Shown: in pieces, positions 25,589 to 32,272 of the stretch
How the letters are laid out: each line of letters begins with the position of its first letter
Numbering within the stretch: the stretch's first letter is position 1
Assembly (NCBI GenBank): GCA_964496575.1
Contig: CAZCAC010000033.1
Location: 1-64,000 of the forward strand
Origin: CAZCAC01 sp964496575
Lineage (GTDB): Bacteria; Planctomycetota; UBA1135; GCA-002686595
Length of the DNA: 64,000 nt
Direction of reading: 5' to 3'
Program-made: the position numbers and the translations under genes
Notes under the pieces: model-generated
Told to the model about the DNA's origin: nothing
Databases searched by the model: none
What the model saw: only the letters and a program-made list of their open reading frames with translations

Positions 25589-26743
25589 ATGCCCCACGCC
25601 CAACCACCCAACCGCCACTTCTCCCTCTCCACTCCCGTCGTCATCCTCCTGCTTGCCGTCGTTCTTCTCTTCGCCTTCGACCTCCTTCCCTTCCGGGGCT
25701 TCAATCGCTTCGACCCGGACTCGCAACCCCTCCCGGTCACCGCTCGTGGAAACCTCGCCGAGGACGAGCAGGCGACGATCGAGCTCTTCCGCGCCGTCTC
25801 TCCCTCGGTCGTCCACATCGAGACCTCGACGCTGGCCTACCACCGACTGAGCCGGAACCCGTTCGAGATCCCCGCGGGCAACGGCTCCGGGTTCACCTGG
25901 GGTGAGGACGGCTACGTGGTCACCAACCACCACGTCATCGCGGTCGGCAACCGGTGGCTGGTCACCCTCGCCGACAACTCTCGATGGCCGGCTACCCTGG
26001 TGGGCTCGGTCGAGCGGTACGACCTCGCCGTGCTCAAGATCGAAGCGAGCTCCCGGCAGCTGCGACCGGTCACCATCGGCTCCTCGCGGGAGCTGCTGGT
26101 CGGCCAGAAGGTCTTCGCCATCGGCAATCCCTTCGGACTCGACCAGACCCTGACCACCGGGGTCATCAGCGGACTCGGCCGGGCCGTCGACCTCCCCGAC
26201 GGCCGGCGTCTCGACAACCTGATCCAGGCCGACGCCGCCATCAATCCCGGCAACTCCGGCGGCCCGCTCCTCGACAGCGCCGGCCGACTGATCGGGATCA
26301 ATACCTCGATCACCAGCCCTACCGGTTACTACTCCGGAGTCGGCTTCGCCGTTCCCGTCGATCTCGTCAACCAGGTCGTCCCACAGATCATTCGCGGCGG
26401 CATGGGCGCTCCCGGCGATGCCCCCTCCCGCGCGGGCCTCGGCATCTACATCGCTCCCGAGGGGTTCACCCAGCTCCAGGGAGTCGAGGGCGTCATCGTC
26501 GAGGAGGTCCTGGAGGGGAGCCCCGCCGCTGCCCTCGGCCTCCGGTCCATCCAGCGCGCGGAGGACGGCTCGTACCAGATGGACGTCATCAAGGAGATCG
26601 GTGGGCGAGCGACCCTGACCAACCACGACCTCTTCATGGCGCTGAAGGAGCGCTCTCCAGGCGAGACGGTCCAGGTCGTCTACGAGCGTGACGGGGTCAC
26701 GATGCTGGGCGAGCTCACCCTCGCCGACGTCGGCGGAGGCTGA
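25589..26743 (+). CDS. membrane-anchored HtrA/DegS-like serine protease with one PDZ domain
   Basis: 384 residues. An N-terminal membrane anchor (about 16-33) holds a periplasmic trypsin-like protease: His115 (TNHHV), Asp145 (YDLAVLK) and Ser223 (NPGNSGGP). A single PDZ domain follows (about 285-380). One PDZ plus an anchor is the DegS arrangement, which suggests envelope-stress sensing or quality control. A TATACT box lies at 25571-25576, only 13 bases before the ATG, so the message may have almost no leader. The TGA stop forms the edge of repeat copy C. Confidence 0.92.
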   Translation: MPHAQPPNRHFSLSTPVVILLLAVVLLFAFDLLPFRGFNRFDPDSQPLPVTARGNLAEDEQATIELFRAVSPSVVHIETSTLAYHRLSRNPFEIPAGNGSGFTWGEDGYVVTNHHVIAVGNRWLVTLADNSRWPATLVGSVERYDLAVLKIEASSRQLRPVTIGSSRELLVGQKVFAIGNPFGLDQTLTTGVISGLGRAVDLPDGRRLDNLIQADAAINPGNSGGPLLDSAGRLIGINTSITSPTGYYSGVGFAVPVDLVNQVVPQIIRGGMGAPGDAPSRAGLGIYIAPEGFTQLQGVEGVIVEEVLEGSPAAALGLRSIQRAEDGSYQMDVIKEIGGRATLTNHDLFMALKERSPGETVQVVYERDGVTMLGELTLADVGGG

Positions 26744-26864
26744 TCCACTCGGAGTCGGTTTCTGCGCGTTGCGCGCAGAAAGCAGGTTGGGAGGGCATTG
26801 AAGCACTCGAATACCGTGATCCGGACAGTCTGCTGACCGGTTGGGTTGCGGACGCCAGCCCGCG
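26742..26864 (+). repeat. dispersed 3'-end multi-hairpin repeat, copy C
   Basis: Third copy. It starts inside the TGA of the protease gene (TGATCCACTCGGAGTCGG). The conserved 10-bp hairpin is at 26759-26781 (loop TTG), followed by GGAGGGCATTGAAGC, CCGGACAGTCTGCTGACCGG and a weaker terminal GCGG...CCCGC pairing. Orientation follows transcription of the upstream gene, as in copies A and B. Confidence 0.75.
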
Positions 26865-26985
26865 CTATGGCGGAGGCTCCGCGCTCCCATCGGGGCGGAA
26901 TCTCGCCCTCGACTGGAGTCGGGACTCGTCACTGGCCGAAACAGGCTCGATGGCCTCGAGCCGGCCGCCCCGTCCCGACCCTCCC

Positions 26986-28056
26986 ATGAGACAGCCCTGG
27001 TCCCCGATCACCGCCGTATGCGCGCTGATGATCTTCATCGCGTGCGACTCCACCGAGCAGACCTTCGAGCTGCGCTACGAGGATTCCAAGGCACCCCGCT
27101 GCTACGGCTCGATCCGCGCACTCGAGAACGGGATCGAGTTGGCGCAGGGACAGTGGCGGTACTGGTACGCCAACGGCAACTGTCAGGCGCTCGGGGCGTA
27201 TCGAAACGGCGGCCTGCCCTCGCGGACCGGTTTGCACGACGACTCGACCGAGGTTCCTCGCGCAGGTCGGGTCGGACACTGGTCGTTCTGGACCCCCGAC
27301 GGGGTGCCCTCGAGTGAGGGGGAGTTCCTCCACGGGCACCGGCACGGAATGTGGAGACACTACTGGCGGGACGGGAGCCTCCGTGCGCAAGGGGAGTTCG
27401 TGGATGGGCGGCAGGAGGGTGTTCACCGCTGCTGGTACCCGGGCGGCGGCCTGGCGTCCGAGATCGGCTACCGCGACGGTCTGCGCGACGGAACCTGTCG
27501 CGAGTGGAACGAGGATGGCGTGCTGGTGCGCAAGGGAGACTACGCCGTGGGCCAGCCGATCGGGATGCAGGAGACCTGGACCGACTCGGGGCAGCGCAAG
27601 GAGCTGGCCTTCTACGTCGACGGGCTCCTGGAAGGAGACCGGCGCATCTGGGGGGAGGATGGCTGTCTCTTCTGGGTCGCGCTCTACGCGCGAGGCGTGC
27701 AGCACGGCCCCTTCGTCATGCTGCATCCCTCCGGCGTGGCTCGCCAGCAGGGGACCTTCGTGGACGGGAAGATGGAAGGGGTGCTCGCCGAGTTCGACGA
27801 GAACGGTTCCTGCCTGTGGGAGATGGAGTTCGAAGGCGGCGAGCCGCGGGGACGTCGTACCTACTGGTACGGCAACGGGCAGAAACGGTCCGAAGGCGAG
27901 TTCTTCGGCGGCCTCCCGGAGGGGACGCATCGCGAGTGGTACCGGGACGGCACTCCGAAGTCGTCCGGCTCGTACCGGAAGGGACGGCCGGTCGGCGAAT
28001 GGCATTGCTGGAATCCCGACGGGACGCGGGACGAGCGCCTCAGCCGGACCTACTGA
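26986..28056 (+). CDS. MORN-repeat (YwqK-like) lipoprotein
   Basis: 356 residues. A signal sequence ends in lipobox IFIAC, so it is a lipoprotein. The mature part is built from about twelve 22-24-residue MORN-type repeats of the form G.W..Y..DG....G.F..G...G (for example GMWRHYWRDGSLRAQGEF). These are beta-hairpin repeats, often annotated YwqK-family antitoxin; no toxin gene adjoins here, so that name should not be taken as function. Start ATG 26986 chosen because it sets the lipoprotein signal at the N-terminus. Confidence 0.75.
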   Translation: MRQPWSPITAVCALMIFIACDSTEQTFELRYEDSKAPRCYGSIRALENGIELAQGQWRYWYANGNCQALGAYRNGGLPSRTGLHDDSTEVPRAGRVGHWSFWTPDGVPSSEGEFLHGHRHGMWRHYWRDGSLRAQGEFVDGRQEGVHRCWYPGGGLASEIGYRDGLRDGTCREWNEDGVLVRKGDYAVGQPIGMQETWTDSGQRKELAFYVDGLLEGDRRIWGEDGCLFWVALYARGVQHGPFVMLHPSGVARQQGTFVDGKMEGVLAEFDENGSCLWEMEFEGGEPRGRRTYWYGNGQKRSEGEFFGGLPEGTHREWYRDGTPKSSGSYRKGRPVGEWHCWNPDGTRDERLSRTY

Positions 28057-28109
28057 ACCGGGACCGCACCCGCCGTCACCCTCGAACGGCTCGGCCGTGG
28101 CGGCGGATT

Positions 28110-28137
28110 TTGTCCCTGCTCGGTATCGCAGTATCGA
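28110..28137 (+). promoter_or_regulatory. possible promoter for the CBS gene pair
   Basis: TTGTCC (28110-28115), 16 bases, then TATCGA (28132-28137), within an otherwise featureless 246-base gap. Weak match to a sigma-70 consensus. Confidence 0.22.
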
Positions 28138-28302
28138 CATCTTCACCTACAGTGTCAGTGGCTCCCCGGACATCTCCGGGAGAGGTGTCTCCACGCCGCG
28201 AACGAGGGTCGTCCGGGAAGGGCTGGAAGAAGAGGTCTGAGTCGGATCCGGGCGAGCAGCGCCCGGACGGATTCCGTTTCCGCAAGCCAGAGGAGGAGTC
28301 CC

Positions 28303-28740
28303 GTGAGCATCGGACGGATCTGCGAGCGTGAGGTCGACACCGCCAGCGCCGAGGAGTCGGTTCAGGCGGCGGCTCAGCGCATGGGCACGCGGCACGTCGG
28401 CACCCTGATCGTGGTCGACGAGCAACACACGCCGGTCGGAGTCGTGACCGATCGCGACATCGCCATCCGCGTGGTCGCTCAGGGGCGAGATCCGCACCGC
28501 ACCTCGGTAGGCGAGGTGATGAGCGCCGACGTCCTGACGATCCCGCAGGAGATCGAGGTCGAGAAGGCGCTCACTCTGATGCGGGCCAAGACCGTGCGAC
28601 GCCTGCCCGTGGTCGACGAACAGGGTCACCTCGTCGGCGTGGTCAGTCTGGATGATATCCTCACCTTGCTGGCGCGAGAGTTCCGAGAGCTCAGCCAGCT
28701 CCTGAGCGAGGAGACGCCGGACAGCTTGCGGCGGGCCTGA
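28303..28740 (+). CDS. CBS-pair protein, Hrp1-like (first of tandem pair)
   Basis: 145 residues consisting of two CBS domains and little else. The phrases VGTLIVVDEQHTPVGVVTDRDIAIRVV and VRRLPVVDEQGHLVGVVSLDDIL are the two CBS beta-alpha-beta cores. It starts at GTG 28303, four bases after a strong AGGAGGAG. Size and plan match hypoxic response protein 1 (Rv2626c). Such proteins bind adenine nucleotides or nucleic acids; the ligand is unknown here. It is followed 55 bases later by a close paralogue. Confidence 0.85.
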   Translation: MSIGRICEREVDTASAEESVQAAAQRMGTRHVGTLIVVDEQHTPVGVVTDRDIAIRVVAQGRDPHRTSVGEVMSADVLTIPQEIEVEKALTLMRAKTVRRLPVVDEQGHLVGVVSLDDILTLLAREFRELSQLLSEETPDSLRRA

Positions 28741-28795
28741 CCGTGGGGCGCACGCTCCGGAGAGGCTCTTCGAGATCCCGCAGAGGAGGATGGTC

Positions 28796-29236
28796 ATGAC
28801 GATCGGACGCATCTGCCAACGCAACGTGGATACGGCTCGCATCGACGAGTCGGTACAGGCCGCGGCCCAGCGCATGGGCACGCGAGTGGTTGGGACGCTG
28901 GTGGTGCTCGACGGCGCTCACGTCCCCATCGGCATCCTCACCGACCGCGACCTCGCCGTCCGCGTCGTCGGACAGGGGAGGGACCCGAACACCACCCTGG
29001 TCGGTGACGTGATGACCGAGCGGGTGCACACCGCCTACGAGGGGCTGGCCGTCGAGGACGCCCTGACGGTGATGCGCACCAACTCGATCCGCCGCCTGCC
29101 GGTCGTCGGCTCCAACGGTCGGCTGCTCGGCGTGGTCAGCCTCGACGACATCCTCGGTCTGCTGGCCGGAGAATTCCGCGATCTGGAACACCTCCTGGCC
29201 CGGGAGGCCCCGAAGAGCCTGGCTGACGAACCCTGA
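28796..29236 (+). CDS. CBS-pair protein, Hrp1-like (second of tandem pair)
   Basis: 146 residues, clearly a duplicate of the gene before it (TIGRICQRNVDTARIDESVQAAAQRMGTR against SIGRICEREVDTASAEESVQAAAQRMGTR in overlapping pieces). I chose ATG 28796 over 28790: GAGGAGGA ends five bases before the second ATG and directly abuts the first. Two CBS domains, no other domain. The pair may form a heterodimer. Sequence divergence between copies is spread evenly, which suggests an old duplication kept by selection. Confidence 0.85.
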   Translation: MTIGRICQRNVDTARIDESVQAAAQRMGTRVVGTLVVLDGAHVPIGILTDRDLAVRVVGQGRDPNTTLVGDVMTERVHTAYEGLAVEDALTVMRTNSIRRLPVVGSNGRLLGVVSLDDILGLLAGEFRDLEHLLAREAPKSLADEP

Positions 29237-29270
29237 ACGCGGCGACCGCCACCGTCGTCTCCGCCTGGAG

Positions 29271-32144
29271 TTAGGATGGACCTTCCCCGGCGCCCAGTCC
29301 GCGCCATCGGTCCATCCGGAGACGACGACGATGAAACACGCTGTCAGGCTTGCGACGATCCTCACGCCCCTCGCCCTCCTCACGACCGCGGTCCACGCCC
29401 AGATCCCGGAGGATCTCCCCGACGCCTGCACCAGCCTTCTGGTCACGAAAGGTGCGTCGACCGACGGCTCGGTGATGATCACCTACACCTGCGACGGCGA
29501 GTACCACCCGCACCTCTCCCGCACGCCGGCCGCTGACCACGAGGCGGGGAGCTTCGTCGAGGGGATCGCCGGGGGCGTGGTCGCGCAGGTCCCGCACACC
29601 TATGCCACGGTCGGCCTGATCAACGAGCACCAGCTCGCCATCGGCGAGACGACGTTCGGCGGCCGTTCCGAGCTGGTCGACCCGGAGGGGAAGCTGCGCT
29701 ACTGGGACATGATGCGGCTGGCGCTCCAGCGGGCCCGAACCGCCAGGGAGGCGATCGAGGTGATGACCTCGCTGGTCGAGGAGTACGGCTACCGCTCCTC
29801 CGGCGAGTCCTTCTCGATCGGCGACACCGAGGAGGCGTGGATCCTGGAGATGATCGGCAAGGGACCCGGGAGCGGCGGCGCGGTCTGGGTGGCCGTACGC
29901 ATCCCCGACGGCGAGATCTCGGCGCACGCGAACAAGGCGCGCATCGGGAGCTTCCCACTCGACGACCCGCGGAATTGCCTCCACTCGCCCGACGTCGTCT
30001 CCTTCGCGGTCGAGAAGGGCTACTACGATCCCGAGTCGGGCGTGCCGTTCAGCTTCTGCGAGGCGTACTGCCCCTCGGACGCGGCCAACCTGCGAATCAC
30101 CGAGACGAGGGTGTGGAGCCTGTTCCGCCGCGCGGCGCCCTCGGTAGAGCTCTCCCCCGACCATCACCGCGGAATCGCCGGCGCGGTGCGCTACCCGCTC
30201 TCGATCCGGCCCGACCGGACGCTGTCGGTCGAGGACGTCTTCGCCCTGATGCGCGATCACTACGAGGGCACCGAGTTCGACATGACCGTCGGCATCGACG
30301 CGGGTCCTTTCGGCAACCCCTTCCGCGTGCGGCCGCTGGTCTGGGAGGTCGACGGCGTGAAGCACACCTGGGAGCGCCCGATCTCCACCTTCCACACGGC
30401 GTACTCCTTCGTCAGTCAGTCGCGCGGCCATCTGCCCGCCGCGGTCGGCGGAGTGATGTGGTACAGCCCCGAGGACACCGAGTTCGCCTGCTACGTGCCG
30501 TTCTACTCCTGCATCGACGCGCTGCCCGAGTCGTACACCGTCGGCACGATCAAGCAGTTCTCCTGGGACTCGGCATGGTGGACCTTCAACCTGGTCGCCA
30601 ACCTCTCCAACTTGATGTACGTCCACATGGTCGAGGAGGTGCGAGCCGTCCGGGGCGAGCTGGAGGGCACGATGCTGGCGCTGCAGCCCGCGGTGGAGCG
30701 CACCGCCGCCGAGCTCGCGAAGACCGATCCCGAGCTGATGCGACGCTACCTGACCGACTACACGGTCACGCACGGCGACCTGGTGGTCAAGCGCTGGCGC
30801 GAGCTGGGGATCCGCCTGATCACCGGCTACAACGACGGCTACCGCGATCGCCGCAATGTCGGTTACCCGGAGAGCTGGCTGCGCCGGGTGGCCGACGAGC
30901 GGGGCGACGCACTTCGCCTGGAGTCGGCTCAGGACCCGAACCCTTCGCACCTGTAGCAGTACGGAGTCGCACACCTCGACCCAGCCGCCGTCCTTGCCGC
31001 TGCTCTCGACCGCCCTGCCGACGAAGGCGATCCCCGCGCGGCCGTCCTCGACCGTTGCATAGCGGGCGCCGTCGCTCGGGAAGGGCTTTCCGGCCTGGTA
31101 GGCGCGGACGTCCTCCTCGAAGCAGCGGTGCAACCGGGCGAACGCGTCGTGGAACGCCTCGGGGTGTCCCGGGGGGATGTTCGGTTCGGCCATCAGCGCC
31201 TCGGGGAGCTCGCCCAGGAAGCCGTCGTTCGCCGCGACCGAGCCCCGGTAGTAGGTCCGATCGGGCTGGTCGGGCAAGCGGATGATCACCTCTTCCGGCG
31301 CTTCCTGCGACCAGTAGAGCGACCCCTTGGTGCCGTTGACCTCGATGCCGAGGTCGTTCTTGTGGCCGATGGCGATCTGCGAGGCGCGCACCAGCGCGCG
31401 GCCGCCGTTGGAGAGCTGGCAGTAGGTGGTGAAGTGGTCGTCGAGCTGCCGCCCGCCGACGAAGGTCTCCAGGTTCGCGCTGAGCCGCGTCACCTCCAGG
31501 CCGGTGACGTAGCGCAGCTGCATCAGCGCGTGCGTGCCGATGTCGCCGCCGCAGCAGCTCGCGCCAGCCTGCTTGGGATCGACCCGCCATTCCGCCTGTA
31601 TCACGCCCTGGTCCTCGGTGCGGTCGGCGAGCCAGCCCTGCAGGTACCAGGCGTCGACCCAGCGCACGTCGCCGATCAGTCCACTCTGCACGATGAAGCG
31701 CGAGAAGCGGCTGGTCCAGTGGCCGAGATAGGTGTGTGCCACGCCGAAGGGGACCTTCTTCTCCGCGACCGCCTTCACCAGCGTGTCCGACTCCTCGATC
31801 GTCACCGTCAGCGGCTTCTCGCAGAACACCGGGATCCCCGCCTCGAGGCACTTCATCGCCGGGTCGAAGTGCACGTGGTTGGGAGTCACGATCAAGACGT
31901 AGTCGAGGCCCTCGCCGGCCGGCTTCGCCGACTCCGTCGCGATCATCTCGTCGTAGCTCCGGTATCCCGTGATCGGGTAGGGCCACGCCTCCGCCTCGGC
32001 GAGGGCGACCTCCGGATCGGGGTGCAGGGCCGCCGCGGTGACCCGCCGCGTGCCGTCGAAGTGAATCGCGCGCTGGTGGGGGTGGGCGATGAATGCTCCG
32101 TCGCCGCCACCGACCAGACCTACGTTGAGAACTCGCTGCGCCAT
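29271..32144 (-). CDS. Gfo/Idh/MocA oxidoreductase, reading frame open into the opposing gene
   Basis: Residues 1-390 are a normal Gfo/Idh/MocA enzyme: Rossmann start VGLVGGGDGAF, EKP at 109-111, DVRWVDAWYLQGW and GGDIGTHAL. It likely oxidises or reduces a sugar or inositol derivative with NAD(P). Proteins of this family end at about 360-400 residues, near the phrase GGWVEV (about 30975). Here no stop occurs: the frame passes through the REP-like sequence 30972-30954 (read CDSVLL) and stays open across the whole antisense strand of the dipeptidase until TAA at 29271, 957 residues in total. The extra 567 residues are probably not a functional domain. Confidence 0.75.
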   Translation of the reverse strand: MAQRVLNVGLVGGGDGAFIAHPHQRAIHFDGTRRVTAAALHPDPEVALAEAEAWPYPITGYRSYDEMIATESAKPAGEGLDYVLIVTPNHVHFDPAMKCLEAGIPVFCEKPLTVTIEESDTLVKAVAEKKVPFGVAHTYLGHWTSRFSRFIVQSGLIGDVRWVDAWYLQGWLADRTEDQGVIQAEWRVDPKQAGASCCGGDIGTHALMQLRYVTGLEVTRLSANLETFVGGRQLDDHFTTYCQLSNGGRALVRASQIAIGHKNDLGIEVNGTKGSLYWSQEAPEEVIIRLPDQPDRTYYRGSVAANDGFLGELPEALMAEPNIPPGHPEAFHDAFARLHRCFEEDVRAYQAGKPFPSDGARYATVEDGRAGIAFVGRAVESSGKDGGWVEVCDSVLLQVRRVRVLSRLQAKCVAPLVGHPAQPALRVTDIAAIAVAVVVAGDQADPQLAPALDHQVAVRDRVVGQVASHQLGIGLRELGGGALHRGLQRQHRALQLAPDGSHLLDHVDVHQVGEVGDQVEGPPCRVPGELLDRADGVRLGQRVDAGVERHVAGELGVLGAVPHHSADRGGQMAARLTDEGVRRVEGGDRALPGVLHAVDLPDQRPHAEGVAERTRVDADGHVELGALVVIAHQGEDVLDRQRPVGPDRERVAHRAGDSAVMVGGELYRGRRAAEQAPHPRLGDSQVGRVRGAVRLAEAERHARLGIVVALLDREGDDVGRVEAIPRVVEWEAPDARLVRVRRDLAVGDAYGHPDRAAAPGSLADHLQDPRLLGVADREGLAGGAVAVLLDQRGHHLDRLPGGSGPLERQPHHVPVAQLPLRVDQLGTAAERRLADGELVLVDQADRGIGVRDLRDHAPGDPLDEAPRLVVSGRRAGEVRVVLAVAGVGDHHRAVGRRTFRDQKAGAGVGEILRDLGVDRGREEGEGREDRRKPDSVFHRRRLRMDRWRGLGAGEGPS
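29274..29317 (+). repeat. 9-bp inverted repeat just before the dipeptidase ribosome site
   Basis: GGATGGACC (29274-29282) and GGTCCATCC (29309-29317), perfect arms with a 26-base loop, immediately followed by the GGAG that precedes the ATG at 29331. It could be an operator or a leader stem that affects initiation. Confidence 0.35.
29331..30956 (+). CDS. exported C69-family dipeptidase
   Basis: 541 residues. A signal peptide (about 1-23, AVHAQ) is followed by the N-terminal nucleophile region DACTSLLVTKGASTDGS. Cys33 is the expected catalytic Cys of peptidase family C69 (PepD), exposed after processing. ATVGLINEHQLAIGETTFGGR is the matching core phrase. It hydrolyses dipeptides or small peptides, probably in the periplasm. 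The TAG stop is shared with the first three bases of a REP-like half element, and the whole gene lies opposite an open extension of the oxidoreductase frame. Confidence 0.88.
   Translation: MKHAVRLATILTPLALLTTAVHAQIPEDLPDACTSLLVTKGASTDGSVMITYTCDGEYHPHLSRTPAADHEAGSFVEGIAGGVVAQVPHTYATVGLINEHQLAIGETTFGGRSELVDPEGKLRYWDMMRLALQRARTAREAIEVMTSLVEEYGYRSSGESFSIGDTEEAWILEMIGKGPGSGGAVWVAVRIPDGEISAHANKARIGSFPLDDPRNCLHSPDVVSFAVEKGYYDPESGVPFSFCEAYCPSDAANLRITETRVWSLFRRAAPSVELSPDHHRGIAGAVRYPLSIRPDRTLSVEDVFALMRDHYEGTEFDMTVGIDAGPFGNPFRVRPLVWEVDGVKHTWERPISTFHTAYSFVSQSRGHLPAAVGGVMWYSPEDTEFACYVPFYSCIDALPESYTVGTIKQFSWDSAWWTFNLVANLSNLMYVHMVEEVRAVRGELEGTMLALQPAVERTAAELAKTDPELMRRYLTDYTVTHGDLVVKRWRELGIRLITGYNDGYRDRRNVGYPESWLRRVADERGDALRLESAQDPNPSHL
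30954..30972. repeat. half copy of the REP-like element
   Basis: TAGCAGTACGGAGTCGCAC, identical over 19 bases to the outer part of the right arm at 40840-40858 (read on the minus strand). It is placed exactly between two converging genes. Its TAG is the stop of the dipeptidase. Confidence 0.7.
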
Positions 32145-32188
32145 GATCGCTTACCTCCGCTGGGGTTCGAGAGCGGGAGAGTATACGG

Positions 32189-32223
32189 AACCGGGGGGAC
32201 CGATCGAAACCGGCCCCCCCGTT
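32189..32223 (-). terminator. GC-rich hairpin after the secreted serine protease
   Basis: AACCGGGGGG (32189-32198) pairs with CCCCCC-C-GTT (32215-32223) around an inner CCG/CGG pairing. It lies 50 bases past the stop of the minus-strand protease and 45 bases before the oxidoreductase start. No T tract. Confidence 0.4.
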
Positions 32224-32272
32224 CTCCCTCGTCCTGGCGGTGGTCGAGACCACCACCAGGCGCACGCTTCGA

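Noticed and set aside
26986..28056. YwqK toxin-antitoxin antitoxin assignment
   Set aside because: No toxin gene adjoins; the match reflects MORN repeats only, and the protein is a lipoprotein.
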